From NCBI GenBank assembly GCA_023614405.1, contig CM042691.1:182316427-182380426 (forward strand): 64,000 bases of DNA. The letters run 5' to 3'. Source of the stretch: Avena insularis. Taxonomy: Eukaryota; Streptophyta; Magnoliopsida; Poales; Poaceae. Of this stretch, positions 23,590 to 35,231 are shown one piece after another. The notes below the pieces were generated by a model, which was given only the letters and a program-made list of their open reading frames with translations, ran no database searches and was not told the DNA's origin. Position numbers and translations under genes: made by a program. Each line of letters opens with the position of its first letter. Positions within the stretch are counted from its first letter, which is position 1.

Positions 23590-26500
23590 CTATTTAGCGT
23601 CCAGGCCTGCACCAATAGTAACAGTACGCTCCGGGTATTGCTCATCTATCTGAAACTTCTTCGTTTCTTTAGTCGGCTGAAAAGAGACACTGCCATGCGG
23701 GTTGGCTAGTGCCGGCATGTTCAGCTGTGCCGACTGAGCTACTACCTCCAATCCTTCTTTTTCTCTTGCTATAACCAATGATTCGGCCAAATTTGACCCG
23801 GCTGATGCACACTCCATTGATTTCTTGTAATCCCCTGTTATAGTTATCACTCCTTGTGGTCCAGGTAGCTTCATTTTCAGATAACTTATATGACAGCTGC
23901 CCATGAATTTGGCCAACGCTGGTCGTCCGAGTAGAGCATGATAACAGCTCTCTAGATCCACCACTTCAAACTCTAAGTTCTCCGCTCTGCAGTTATCTCT
24001 TGTACCGAATAACACATCTACTCGGACTTTACCAATGGGTTCACATGAAAGCCCGAGCACTTTCCCATGGAAAGTGGTCCTCGTGGATTGCAACATGTTC
24101 TGCGATATTTCGAGTTTATGCATGGTATCTTTGTACATGATATTGATACTACTTCCATTGTCTATGAGTACTTTTGAAAATTTGACATTGATGCTCGGTC
24201 CAACAAATGTCGGATCCAGCACAAGTGCATATGATCCGGGATTTGGCATTATCTTGGGATGATCCTTTATGCTCCAAGTTATCTCCTGATCCGACCAAGG
24301 CACATATCTTGGTACTGCCGGCATTACTGCATTTACTTCCATATGCCGGCGCTGCACACTTTGCTTGTCTTGTTGTTCCGTTGTGAACACGCAATAGGAC
24401 TGATGATGTTCTCTGTAATCATTGCGTCCGGTATTCGCCGGATTTGTTCTTCCATCCTGGACTTGGTTCATCACTTGATGCACCGCGTCTCTCCGATCCG
24501 AGTTATCGTACCTCGGGGGAGGGGGCGGTAACATCAGTTGCTGTGCATTTGCTCCAGTCAACTGTGGCTGATGCTGCTGATGTACTTGATGGGGTGCCTG
24601 AACCCCTGCGGGGTTCCCCATTGCATTTTTCATCCATGCACATTGGCGGGTGGTATGGTTGGCTGGCCTGGATGGGTTTGACGTGTGAAATTTGCACGGC
24701 TGATCTAACATGGATTCGAACGTGTACTTCGGCCTCTCCTGCCACTGTTTCTTTTGTTCTGGGGTCCACTGCCTTTTTCCTTCATTTCTTGGTGTCCACT
24801 GTTGAGGACCATTCTTCTGCCGTTGAGTTGCTCCGTGACCCGGTGGGTCCTGCGCTACCGCCGCCACTTGGGCCGAATTATATCTATAATCCGGCCTTTC
24901 CTCTCTTCTTCTTCCTCTGAAATCACCGCGCCTGGATGACCCGGCCAAATCTCTTGCATAATGGTCCTGTTGCTCGCGATGATCTGCCGACATTAATTCT
25001 GGTTGCGTTGGGTCTCCTAATGCGTAGGAGTCCGCTATTCTGATAGTTTCTGCCAGTGTGGTCGGCATATCTCTCTGCAGACGTTGCCATAATACGCTGC
25101 CATAACGGCATCCTTGCGCGAACCAAGCTATTGCTTGCGATTCTATGACTCCTTCACATGAGTTTCTCAGGTTGCACCACCGAGTTAAAAATTCTCTATC
25201 TGTTTCATTCGGCCTCTGCTTGCACATGGCTAACTGTTGTGGCCTGTTTGGCCTCTTGTATGTACTGGTAAAGTTGCTGACAAACATTTCCTCAAAATCC
25301 AGCCAACAGTTGATACTGCCGGCTGGTAGATTATTCAGCCACACTCTAGCTGGTCCTTCCAGCATTTGTGGTACATACCGTACTGCCCATCGTAAGTTCC
25401 CACGCGCTATTTTTACAGTAGTGGCATAGTCAATTAACCAGTCTTGTGGTTTGGTACTCCCATTATATGTTTTCGTGCCCCTTGCCAGCTGAAAGTTCGG
25501 CACAGGAGGTTCGCCCATGATCCGTGGTCCAAAGCATGTCGGCCCCGGTGGACCCTGTTCTTCCAACAACTCGGACCTGTATAGCCGGTCCAGCTTCACC
25601 CTTGCATCATTTGATGGCAAATCTCTGTACAGAACTCTGTCCTGTATTCCATAATGGTTGTTTCCGCCATGGATTGCATATTCCATTTCGGAATAACCAT
25701 CATTGTATCTCTCATTAATTTGATTGTGGCGAGCTGGCCTTGTTTCTCTTTCCTGCCGGGGTTCATGCCTCGGTTGTGGGTTGAGTGGCAGTTCTCTCCT
25801 TACTTTGACCGGGGTATTGTTCTCATGATTGCCTCTCGCGGGTTCTCTTCTGCCGAGGTCTCCGTTGCCTCGGCTTCCGCCGTCTTTCTCCACACGGCCG
25901 TGGTTCCTCTCCCCACTGTTACCTCGGCTTGCATTGCCTCTGTTCTCATTTGCCTTTCCGGCCATTGCCGGATCATATGGGACAATCTGCTTGTTCCTCT
26001 TTCCCGAGGTTACTGCTTTGTCTCTTCGAGCATTATTTCCGGGTGAAGATGCTGCTGCCACAGACAAAGCTGGTGCTGCTCCTGCCGAATGAACCATTCG
26101 CGAGGCCCCCGGCCTCGCCGGGTTTGCTCTGAGCATTTCTTCGTTTTGCTGGTTCGCGATGCGCACAAGCTCGTTTACTCTTTCTTGCTGTTTCTGCCGG
26201 GCCTCGCCGGTTAACCCCTCCAACTCTAATGTTGCGGCATTTGCCGCTCTTAGGTTTTTTGCCGGGGTACTGTACCTCGGCAAACCCAAATCCACTGATT
26301 CTGCTTTATGAGCATCATGCTCTTTATTGATATCATCCATGAGGTTTTTCCCTCTCAATCTTAATTCGTCCACCCGTTCGGGTGCGACGTCAAGCTTATT
26401 AGCTTTGGCATATTCTCGCAGGGTCCTGTTTAAGGACTCCCGCAAGGCCGACACCTTTTTGGCCTCTACCAGCACCTTTTGCCTGGTTTCCTCCAACTCT

Positions 26501-27051
26501 GCCTGAGCATTTGCCGGATCAAGTATTGGCGCTACAGGCGTAGTCAAGTTTTCTATGGTCGCCTGAAGAATGTTCTCTGGCCTTTCCAGAGGTGGCCCTC
26601 TTACTCTTGGTGCCTTTGGGGTGGTGTCCTGCACCTCGGTTGGGTTGGTCGCTGGCGGGATTACCTCGGCGGGTTGTGGCGCGGTCTGCCTGGGTGCGCC
26701 CTGTGCAGCGGTGGCGGGTTCTCTGCTTGACCCAGCAGCTGCTGCTCCAGTTTGTACTCCGGCCGCGACCATCACCTCGACGCTGCCTGCAGGATGTGCT
26801 CTGGGTGGACGGCTCGCAGCGTTAAGAGGTGGCTCTCCTGCAACAACAACTTGGTAAGGATAAACGCTGGAGACGTCGACGCCGACGTAGACCTTGTGCC
26901 CGCCCAGGCTGATGAAGACACCATTACGCGGGGGAGTTTTCCCCCTGAAACTCCCTGCATTGTCGCTGACATAGTCACAGAGACCAAATCTCTGGAATAA
27001 GCCAGAAACAACGCGCTCGCCAGTCTTGATGAAGTTTCCCGTCTGGATCAT
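23590..27051 (-). CDS. Nested Gypsy gag-protease ORF (long, uninterrupted)
   Basis: It encodes the capsid/nucleocapsid precursor and a retropepsin-like protease. The frame is open from 27147, inside the LTR and through the PBS. The first Met after the PBS (27051, MIQTGNFIK) is the more likely start, giving about 1150 residues. Order: N-terminal Pro/Ala-rich segment; coiled-coil stretch (ELEETRQKVLVEAKKV); basic, Asn/Arg-rich region; retrotransposon gag domain (TYNGSTKPQDWLIDYATTVK, near 25480-25000); a zinc-finger-like CKFH...HTTRQC; then protease with VLIDNGSSINIMY (DNG in place of DTG) and LLGRPALAKF. It ends with TAG at 23590 while homology to pol continues, so the original was probably one gag-pol frame. 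Confidence 0.88.
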   Translation of the reverse strand: MIQTGNFIKTGERVVSGLFQRFGLCDYVSDNAGSFRGKTPPRNGVFISLGGHKVYVGVDVSSVYPYQVVVAGEPPLNAASRPPRAHPAGSVEVMVAAGVQTGAAAAGSSREPATAAQGAPRQTAPQPAEVIPPATNPTEVQDTTPKAPRVRGPPLERPENILQATIENLTTPVAPILDPANAQAELEETRQKVLVEAKKVSALRESLNRTLREYAKANKLDVAPERVDELRLRGKNLMDDINKEHDAHKAESVDLGLPRYSTPAKNLRAANAATLELEGLTGEARQKQQERVNELVRIANQQNEEMLRANPARPGASRMVHSAGAAPALSVAAASSPGNNARRDKAVTSGKRNKQIVPYDPAMAGKANENRGNASRGNSGERNHGRVEKDGGSRGNGDLGRREPARGNHENNTPVKVRRELPLNPQPRHEPRQERETRPARHNQINERYNDGYSEMEYAIHGGNNHYGIQDRVLYRDLPSNDARVKLDRLYRSELLEEQGPPGPTCFGPRIMGEPPVPNFQLARGTKTYNGSTKPQDWLIDYATTVKIARGNLRWAVRYVPQMLEGPARVWLNNLPAGSINCWLDFEEMFVSNFTSTYKRPNRPQQLAMCKQRPNETDREFLTRWCNLRNSCEGVIESQAIAWFAQGCRYGSVLWQRLQRDMPTTLAETIRIADSYALGDPTQPELMSADHREQQDHYARDLAGSSRRGDFRGRRREERPDYRYNSAQVAAVAQDPPGHGATQRQKNGPQQWTPRNEGKRQWTPEQKKQWQERPKYTFESMLDQPCKFHTSNPSRPANHTTRQCAWMKNAMGNPAGVQAPHQVHQQHQPQLTGANAQQLMLPPPPPRYDNSDRRDAVHQVMNQVQDGRTNPANTGRNDYREHHQSYCVFTTEQQDKQSVQRRHMEVNAVMPAVPRYVPWSDQEITWSIKDHPKIMPNPGSYALVLDPTFVGPSINVKFSKVLIDNGSSINIMYKDTMHKLEISQNMLQSTRTTFHGKVLGLSCEPIGKVRVDVLFGTRDNCRAENLEFEVVDLESCYHALLGRPALAKFMGSCHISYLKMKLPGPQGVITITGDYKKSMECASAGSNLAESLVIAREKEGLEVVAQSAQLNMPALANPHGSVSFQPTKETKKFQIDEQYPERTVTIGAGLDAK

Positions 27052-27075
27052 AACTCCAGCTAGCACCGCTGCTGG

Positions 27076-27093
27076 CCCCACGGTGGGCGCCAA
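27076..27093 (-). other. Nested Gypsy primer-binding site
   Basis: TGGCGCCCACCGTGGGGC on the minus strand, two bases inside the 5' LTR. This PBS type is common in plant Gypsy elements. The exact tRNA was not determined. Confidence 0.8.
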
Positions 27094-27094
27094 C

Positions 27095-27869
27095 TGTCGT
27101 GGTGGTGGCACGGCAGATGCCATGGGTAGGCTAAAGTTTGGGTGCAATGGATGCTAGTGGGATCTGGAGAGGGAAGATGTAGTGGATTCTACACGTGAAA
27201 GCTAGCATAAAGATCTGTATTTCTCCTTCCTTGGGTTACAAGTGCTCCTTGAGCTGTATACAAGGAGAAAGAGAGAACTTTACCAGCCTAACGGTACCAA
27301 GAATGAGTCGATCCCCTCCTTAGGGTCCAAGCCTGCCCTTATAAAGGAGAGCCTTGGGTTCCTTTAGGGCTGATGTGGCAAGCATATTCGAGGAATATGC
27401 TTGTCCCAATATAGTAGTTCGGCGCCCCCCTTTCCCTGTCGCTCCCCTAATGACGGCAAGGTTCCAGAGGGGCCTCTGTGTACCTCGGCTCGACTGTCAC
27501 CTCTGTGACCTCCTTCTGTCTTTCTGCGCCTTTGTCCCTAGTGCTTGGCTTCGCTCAGATTCTCCCTAACCTGCTACTAGAGTTTGACTTTAGGCTTCTC
27601 CTTCTCCTGCAAGCTTCGTATCATTCGGCCCTGCCTCACGTAACTCGGCTTGTCCTTCACCTGCATCAAGATTACTTGGGTTAACACGGCCGACTTACGC
27701 AGTATCTCGGCCGGGTAATGCCTTGCCCTTACTATAAGGGTCCTGCCCATTCCTATCTCGGCCGACCTCTACAGGATTCGGCCGACTCAGACTGTAACTC
27801 GGAAACTAGACGGGGAACACCCTTTCGTCTTTCCCCGTCTTTACCCTATCTGGGGTTACCTCCCCAACA
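27095..27869 (-). repeat. Nested Gypsy 5' LTR
   Basis: A 775-bp partner of 13451-14240, followed by the GAGTT target-site copy at 27870-27874. Confidence 0.93.
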
Positions 27870-29556
27870 GAGTTGGATAGAACTTCCGCCTTACAACTCT
27901 CCAAGTTGTTTTTTAACCTCAACCAACTAGTTCAGGGGTATCCAGTATGGATCCTTGGAGAAAGAAGCAGTTTGAAGAAACAAGTTACTCAAGAACCTGA
28001 CAACACGGTCACGTGGCAACATGGCGATACTTCTAGAAGACATTCACCGATATGTTAGAGAGCTCAAGAGGGAAACTTGCTTTGTAAGGCAAGAAGACGT
28101 AGTCTCAAAGCTTCGGCACAAACCTATCTCTTTGACTGAAGAGGGTGTACTTGAATAGCGGACTTGGTAGCACAATCATCCTTTTCTTAGTGATAGGGTT
28201 AACCAAGCACGCCATGAATGGTACAAATGTCCTTTGACTTAAAAGCAATAAGAATTGCTAAGAATCTCAGGTGGCCACATTATTACGCGCACACAATATT
28301 CCTGAGCGCGAACAGCTCAGAGGAAAGGTGGGTAATATGTGTAACAGCATCACTCCAATAAGAGGGTCATGGAACTCAGCACGACCTCTTAGTATAGAAT
28401 GGGTGTGGTACTTTAAGGTAGAACAGAAAGAAGCTAATCAATGCTTATTGATCTGTGGATTACAACACATTGACCTGGTCCTCGAAATGACGAGGTACTG
28501 GAGTGTGTTTCTCTTGACATCCCGAACTGGTTTGTCATCATGGACCACAAGAGTATCTTGCATCGGAAGACACTAATGCAAGTGTACTACTTGTCTACCA
28601 ACTGGTAGACAAAGGTCGGAAAGCAACAAAGAAAAAGGAACATGCTCAGGATAAAATCTCAAGTTGTGGATGCATAAGTCAACAATATTACGATGACCAT
28701 TTGCAGGAAGAGTTAAGGTGTGGCAGAGTCACGAGTATAGATGCGAGACTCACGAGGAGCACTCTTGTCGTGATCTATTTGGTTCCATTAAAGAACATCT
28801 GCCATAGCATGTGGTAGGGGAAGTCTCGTCACTGTTCAATAGCGACAATATCCACAAGCTTGAAGGCTATACTAGAAGGTACTAGCCATCCTGAGGTAAT
28901 GTGTAAACAATAACGACAGGGGTCAATAAAATGGATCTTGGGTTAAAGGTCAGCTTCATGTACAAGATTCATAACACTGGAATCCAGCACAATCGGGGAT
29001 CTTAGGTTCAAGTCCGAGGGTTAAAAGCTAAAGAAAGGAGTAACTACAACTTGAGTGACAAAGCGCACACTACAAGCTAGCAATCACGAGGTAGCTTCCA
29101 AGAGAAGAAATGACTTCTGAAGTACCCAAACAAATGAAAAGGGGGCACACGAGGCGAAAGGAAACCTTGAAGCCTAGAAGATAACTTTATGGATCCTACA
29201 TTATAATATTGTGGGCCCAAAAGACAGAGAGATCATAATAGAAAGGAATCTCTCAGAAGAAACAGAACAAAGGGAAACAAGGAACACACAAAACTGACTC
29301 TAGAGAACTCAGTACTAGGTCAAATGGTTGTGAACCGACATGCCTGAAGAGGCACCTAAGTTTTGAAAGACTGGACGAGATATCAAAACTTTTCCAAATC
29401 AACACGCGGTAAGATGACCTAGAGTTAGAGCAAAACTGGATAAGAAGAAAAAGAAGCATACTAGAGTTTTTGAACATAATTTTGATCTTTGAAAATAGTT
29501 TTCACAAACACTAGACTCAACATCGGCCAATAGAAAAGTTTCCTATAGTCGGTACT
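27870..29556 (-). other. LARD-1 internal domain, 5' half (non-coding)
   Basis: No recognisable coding region on either strand; the ORFs are short. It runs from the nested Gypsy to the LARD-1 PBS. Confidence 0.7.
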
Positions 29557-29568
29557 GCTCTGATACCA
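29557..29568 (-). other. LARD-1 primer-binding site
   Basis: The minus strand reads TGGTATCAGAGC, complementary to the 3' end of initiator Met tRNA, five bases from the 5' LTR. Confidence 0.9.
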
Positions 29569-29573
29569 AAACC

Positions 29574-32500
29574 TGTGACACCCCCGGGATTAAGGCTAGG
29601 CAAATCCCAGACCTTTGTCTGAACATAAGCCTAACCTAATCTCGAAAGCATACAGAGAGAAAATCGGTAACACAAAAGTGACCCTATGACACAAAAATTA
29701 TTACAGCAATCTCATAATTGAGCAGAGAACCAAAAATATTACTAGCAGATGTCACTGACCACAAACATCAAAAAACGGAAGGCAAATTATGCTATTAAGT
29801 ATAGCAAACTAAACAAATGGCCTAAGAGTCCTGAAGCATAACGATGACGTCCAATCCATAGATCCCAGACTGCCGACTAGGAACTCCAAACTATTCGTCA
29901 ATGTCGATGCCGTAAAGAACTCATCTTCAAAGGTAACACTTACTCTGCTGCAAAAGTATCAACATATCAAGGGTGAGTACATGGTGTACTCCGCAAGACT
30001 TATGGCTGGTGGAGTTACTTTCCATAAAGCCATCTTTGTTTTATAAAACAAGAGGGAGAAGAATCTCGACTAATCAGAATATTTTAAAAGGGGATAAGAG
30101 AGCGGTATCTCTAACTTTGATCATCCCTTGATATCCACCGAATCATCATCAGCTGAACCTATCTAGGATAACCCCCTCGATCCCATGAGGAACCATCCTT
30201 AAGCACACATTGATTTACGAAGTTTTACAATTAGGTTCAAGTTCTCTATGATCTTCACATCCGTTCCCAAGTTTGTCCATAACCGCGGACATGGCTTTTC
30301 GAAAAGATTAATAACCCTGCAGGGGTGTACAACTTTACCCACACGTAGTAACCTTCTCTTAATGCCACAATGTTAGCCCTCTTCCTTGGCAGGTCGGTAG
30401 AGGGTGGTTAGACACGACCTTTACCTTGCTTTCGCCGAGAGCATGAGTCACACACTAGGAAGATGCCGCCGTAACGGGTCGAGTCCCGAAATCGGTCCCT
30501 AATGATGTGAACAGGGTTTGAGATTACGGATGCCGGGAATCTCCTATTCCCTGCCAAGCTTACCTACCAGTATGAATGCACCTCCTTCACCTCCATTCAA
30601 GAACATGTAAGATGCGTATGTCGAATGGAAAGCCCGAACTGTGTGACTCATGGAATCTACTAGGAAAGTTAATTGGTCGAGGGGCTTTCCAGGCCCCCGT
30701 GTGGCTGTACGCTCGTCTTGGTTCAAGAGGCAAGAACATCGGGTCCTAAGTGTGGCAAGTATGGGACTACAAAAACCACAACCCACCATGGCCTCCCATA
30801 CAAGCCTTAGCATGTTTAACTTTCATCTCTGATCGTACCATGTCATCCTGTCACACTTGGATCATTCGCAGCTCTGATTCATCAACCAGATGGATCACTG
30901 GTAACAACTAAGCATGGCTAAGCACAACAGATAATAGCTCTACTAACGCTTCACAAGCTCAAACCGTAGTTATGCTAGGAGCAGTGGATCAGGGAATATA
31001 GTTTTCAAAGGTAACATGCATCGGATAGGATTACTCTATCTATCGATAAAAGATTTTGGAATCGTGTGCACATGACAAGAATGTAAATACTTTGAAATCA
31101 TAGGATTCATATGTATGTGTGGGGCTTCGCTTGCCTTTGCCTATTAATATCCAGAAAGCAGAGCTTCGGACATCTGGTACTTGACTTGATTATAGTTGGT
31201 CAAGTATTGGTCTTCGAGCTTCGACGGTGTTGATCTCGGTCTTCAATGGTGTTGACCTTGATCTTCGATCTTGATCTCGTTATCGTATTCTACCGGAGAA
31301 GAACCAAATACCGGAAATAAAGGAAACAATCAACACATGGCATAGATGCAATTCTCAAGCAAATATGATGATATGGCAAGTTAATTTGTATTGAGATTGA
31401 AACCCTAAAAATCCTTGGCAACTTAATCGGGGTCTCGAGGGTTGGAAACCCTAACTCGGGGAAACTTCGGATGTATATGAAAGGGTTCATTTTATTCTCT
31501 AATTTAACTTGCAATTGAAGTTATTTAACAATGCATGATTATAATGCTATGAGAAAGGTCTGATTTTTCTAAACATTTTGGTATATTATTTGTATTTTTA
31601 TGATTTAAAATGAATTAGTTATGAATTTGTTCAATTTTAATTCATTTTAAATCATTTTTAGAATATTATAAAATAATTTACATTTTGGAATTACATTAAT
31701 ATTTTATTTAAATAGAAACATTTCTGATATTATTTTTATCACTTACAGGATGGACCCACCTGTCAGCATTTATCAATTACTGAAATGATTTACCAAAAAC
31801 ATTTGAAATAAAATAAAAGAAAATGGGATATGACATCAGGATGACATCATGCTGATGTCATCAATGGAAGGGGATCCTCCCAGGTGGCCACGGGCTCGAC
31901 GCTAGGAGCGAAGCGGGGCTGCACGGGTGTGTGTGCTGGATAGAGGGGATCACGAGCGAGCAGAGTAGTGGTGGCGCCGCCCTTAAATGGTCATCGTAGA
32001 TGGCCGGCGGCGAGGTGCTGCGGCCGCAGATTGAGGTCGACGACGACAAGCAGAACCAGAGGGCGGGAGACAAATCAAATAGTTCCACGAGGACCGGCAG
32101 CTCACCAGGAATCTAGCAGAGGGGTCGAGGAAGCAAGGCAAGCACAAACGGTGTCGGAATTGTCGGTGACCGGCGGCAATTGGCCGTGGTGTGGAAGCTC
32201 GATTCGCCCGATTCCTGGCGTCCTAGCTTCCGTGGCTTGACAGGAAGAACGAGGGCGACACCGCGCTTCTCCTAGGATAATCCACTGAGCTCGGGGCGAC
32301 CCAGAACGTCGGCGGCGAGCGAAACTGGCCGAGCTAGGGTTTCGGTCATTTGGGGAAAATCGACATAGGAGGCGAGAGGATATGAGACTGGTACTGGGAG
32401 AGAGAGCATGACGCGGAGGTTCTTATCCGCACGTCCTGGGGCGGCGGCGAGCATCGCAACGCGGCAACCGACGGACAGCATCGCTGCGGCCACGCAGCTG

Positions 32501-32977
32501 CTTGCCGGCCGGGGAGGAAGACGACAGAGGCTGCGAAGAGGTACGGGCCGAAGCTAGGCTGTGTTGGGCCACACGTGGGCTGCACTATGTGGCGCTGAGC
32601 GGCATGAAAGGGAGAGGAAGTTGGGCTGCTGGCCCAAATAGACTAGGGTTTCTATTTTTTTGTATAAAAACATTTCTCTTTTTCTGTTTCCTGTTTTCTC
32701 TTTTGTGTTTTCATTTTCAAATCTGTTTTGATACATTTTAAAATTACCAAAGCTTTTACAAAATATTGAAATACTAGAGGGCCCTTATATCAATTTGGGC
32801 TCCAATTGTTTTGGTAGTTTCCAGAATATTCAAATCCTTTTGAATGATTTTCAAGAGGAGGAAAGATTAGGGTTTAGGGTTTTATCTTTATTTCTTGCAT
32901 GCATTTCAGGTAATGATGATGCTAATGAATGCACAAACAAATCCTAGTTAGTTTTTAATAAAACTAGGGTTGTTACA
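29574..32977 (-). repeat. LARD-1 5' LTR
   Basis: A 3404-bp LTR, co-linear with 8049-11409 and with many scattered differences. It holds a roughly 20-bp insertion near 31027 and a roughly 17-bp one near 31998. GC-rich short ORFs (about 31860-32585) have no recognisable domain. Confidence 0.93.
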
Positions 32978-32982
32978 ATAAC

Positions 32983-33371
32983 CAACCCACATCGGCCTTT
33001 CCAAATAAGCACATCGCTCTTGTAGTGGTTTGCCCCGAAAAGTCCACCACATACAAGTCATTTTCGACGTACCCAAAAAAAGCGACCTTGAGAGACTTGA
33101 TCCACATGAGGACTACAATATCATCATCAATAAAGACGGCAAAGCCCATCTTTCCAAGAGCACGGACTAAAATTAAATTGTAACCAAGGGTCTCAACAAG
33201 CACGACATCCATGAGTGTGATATCATGGGCAACCACTACCTTGCCAAAACCCATTACCTTAGACTTAGACTTGTCGGCATATGTCATGGATATTTGATCA
33301 TCCTTTTGCCTTAATTCCTTGACAATAGAAGAGATTCCGATCATATGACTTGTGCAACCACTATCAAGCAC
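32983..33371 (-). pseudogene. Copia protease and start of GAG-pre-integrase
   Basis: Aspartic protease that cleaves the Gag-Pol precursor. The catalytic motif is visible as LDSGCTSHMIG (DSG, as usual in plant Copia), followed by VMGFGKVVVAHDITLMDVVLV and NLILVRALGKMG. It ends in ADVGWL, where LARD-1 interrupts. Just upstream (33372-33420) two stop codons separate it from the preceding ORF. Confidence 0.9.
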
Positions 33372-33413
33372 CCACTTTGAACCTCCGGAAGCATATGTCT
33401 ACAAAAGATCAAG

Positions 33414-33749
33414 CTAATTTTTAGGTACCCGTTTTTCAATGGGTCCTCTTTTGTTAGCAACAAGGGTCTTAGGGACCCAAATAGACCAAGCAATATAACC
33501 ATCAAATGGGCCAACATATTGTGCATATACATCACCATAATAATCACACATTAGAACATAGTGAGGGTTAGCATTTTCGGCAAAATCATCATGAGACATA
33601 GTTTTACCACTTGTGGTCTTACTATCCACAATGGCCTTGTCTTTCTCTTGTGCGGGCTTGGCCTTCTTCTTCTTGTTGTGCTTACTCAAGAGGTCATCAA
33701 TGGACTTGTTTCCTTTTGGAAATGTGGCCTTAGCAAGATCCCCTTTCAA
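33414..33749 (-). pseudogene. Copia gag-protease linker region
   Basis: A 111-codon piece with Lys-rich SKHNKKKKAKPAQEKDKA and GYIAWSIWVPKTLVANKRGP, typical of the stretch between nucleocapsid and protease in Sirevirus-like Copia elements. It has no catalytic motif and is separated from its neighbours by stops. Confidence 0.7.
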
Positions 33750-33758
33750 CCTAGCATT

Positions 33759-34496
33759 TTATTCAAGAATAGTCGTACTACTAGAGGGAATGAAATTTCT
33801 AGATGAAGGAATATTGGTCAATTGAGTTTGAAGATTTTCATGGGACTTTGTGACTAACAAGAGTTCACTTTCCAAAGCATTGTGAGACTTGTCAAGCAAA
33901 CTAAAGTCCTCGGCAACTTTTTCATGAACCACACCAAACTCAATATTGTCCTTTTTAGCCCTTTTATATTTAGCAATAGCAAGGTCTCGTTCGTTAATGA
34001 GTCTATTCACAATTAAATCTTTAGCCCCATCAAGCCCTTCAAGTTTTAGTTCTAGGGACATCCTAGTCTCTTGTTCTTCTTCTAGAGCATTATTTAGGGC
34101 TTCTACCTCAATCATGTGTTCTCTTCCTAGTTTACATCTTTCATCAAGAAGCTCTGAGGTGTGAGAAAGTTGATCTAAGAGGTTTGCAAAATGTCTCTTG
34201 TGTTCCCCTTGCAAGTTATTCATGAACTCATCAAAAGCAATTATTTCCTTTTTGACCTCAAGAGACATTTCATCATCATTTTCATCATTACTCAAGAGGG
34301 TGGGGTGAGATGATAAAGATACCTCCGTTCCTCTTGCCATAAGGCAAGTGATGTTCTTGTTGGATAGATTCTCGTTTGGAGAGTCGAAGAGGTAGAATGT
34401 GGGAGTATAAGTACTAGCAAGAGAAGCCACACCACTTGATGTTTCCTCTTCATCATCTTCATTGTCGGAGGAGTATTCTTCATGAGTGATCAACAC
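33759..34496 (-). pseudogene. Copia gag: acidic and coiled-coil region
   Basis: A 245-codon ORF. The N-terminal part is acidic (EEYSSDNEDDEEETSSG). Residues about 85-230 form a long heptad-rich coiled coil (LLDERCKLGREHMIEVEAL, EEEQETRMSLELKLEGLD). The long coiled coil after the zinc knuckle is a feature of Sirevirus gag and probably mediates assembly. It ends with SSTTILE before a stop, then the linker region. Confidence 0.75.
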
Positions 34497-34541
34497 AATT
34501 TCACCTGACTTCTTGTTTATGGGATTCTTCTTGATGAAGGA

Positions 34542-34793
34542 TTACATGTAAGGAGCTTTGGAAGTTTTCTTCAACACAAGTTTACCGCCATGATCTTCTC
34601 TCTTCTCATAGGGACAACCCGCCATAAAGTGATAGCGGTCACCACAATTGAAGCAAGTTATCAATTTAGTGATATTTTCTATTATTCCATTTGGGTTGCT
34701 TCTTCGTTGCATTTCCATCTTGGCCTTGGCGGGGTTCTTCCAAAAGTTCTTTGCATAGAAGGCCATATTCACCATGAGCAATCTTGACATCAT
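34542..34793 (-). pseudogene. Copia gag: CCHC zinc knuckle (nucleocapsid)
   Basis: Contains CFNCGDRYHFMAGC, matching CX2CX4HX4C exactly. It lies between the UBN2 gag domain (upstream, 34803-35231) and the coiled-coil region. It binds element RNA during packaging in this family. Frame breaks on either side show decay. Confidence 0.9.
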
Positions 34794-34802
34794 CAGGGTG
34801 GA

Positions 34803-35231
34803 TCATGTAGAGCCTTCATCACTATCATCTTCATCCCCATGTTCCAGAAATTTGGCCTTCAATGCAAGGTTGACAACATTGCTCATTCCAAGGGCTCGAG
34901 CACGGGCATCTTTGGCATTCTTGTCGGCAACCTTGAAGGAGGCCATCTCTTGCATAACTTCATTGGAGGTCATGAGGTGGTAGTTATGTCTTCCTTGTAG
35001 GATCTTCAAGTCGGTGGGCTCAAAGGGCATGAGTGCACTCACATATTTCCTTTTTATCCAAGTATCATCCACATGTGAGGCACCTATATTCCTAAAAGCG
35101 GCGGCGGTGGTCTTGGGCCTACGATACATGTCTTCATGATCTTCACCTTCCTTCATATAGAAGCCTTCGGCTTCATTGCTTAGTGCATCATACCGGTTCC
35201 TTATCATGCTCTCATTCCCAACATACAACTC
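34803..35231 (-). pseudogene. Copia gag: UBN2 domain, 3' part, split by LARD-2
   Basis: It reads LYVGNESMIRNRYDALSNEA then EGFYMKEGEDHEDMYRR, WIKRKYVSALMPFEP and ARALGMSNVVNLALKAKF, the UBN2 gag domain of plant Copia elements. It is interrupted at ELYVG by LARD-2; the preceding residues (AKESWDALPE) are at 47699-47740. Confidence 0.9.
35227..35231. repeat. Target-site duplication AACTC (LARD-2, left)
   Basis: AACTC at 35227-35231 matches AACTC at 47694-47698 exactly. Confidence 0.95.

Larger units (their letters stand above)
13451..27869 (-). mobile_element. Gypsy retrotransposon with antisense gene, nested in LARD-1
   Basis: LTRs of 790 and 775 bp (TGTCGTGGTGGTGGCACGGC...CTCCCCAACA) flank 12.9 kb. 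PBS TGGCGCCCACCGTGGGGC follows the right LTR on the minus strand. Gene order on the minus strand is gag-protease, RT, RNase H, integrase, which defines Ty3/Gypsy. Between integrase and the 3' LTR lies a second, intron-containing gene on the opposite strand (14613-19434). It is full-length but with stops and frameshifts in pol and in the antisense gene, so probably not autonomous now. Confidence 0.93.
8049..32977 (-). mobile_element. LARD-1: non-autonomous long-LTR retrotransposon containing a nested Gypsy
   Basis: LTRs of about 3.4 kb (TGTGACACCCCCGGG...GGGTTGTTACA) flank about 3.7 kb of internal sequence once the nested Gypsy (13451-27869) is removed. The PBS (29557-29568, complementary to initiator Met tRNA) and PPT (11410-11428) put it on the minus strand. 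No gag, protease, RT or integrase is recognised, which fits a LARD (large retrotransposon derivative) that must have moved using proteins from another element. It is complete, with a perfect 5-bp TSD, but the LTR pair shows substitutions and indels, so it is moderately old. Confidence 0.9.

Noticed and set aside
26479..27000. + strand ORFs opposite gag
   Set aside because: Shadows of the minus-strand gag frame, whose domains are recognisable.
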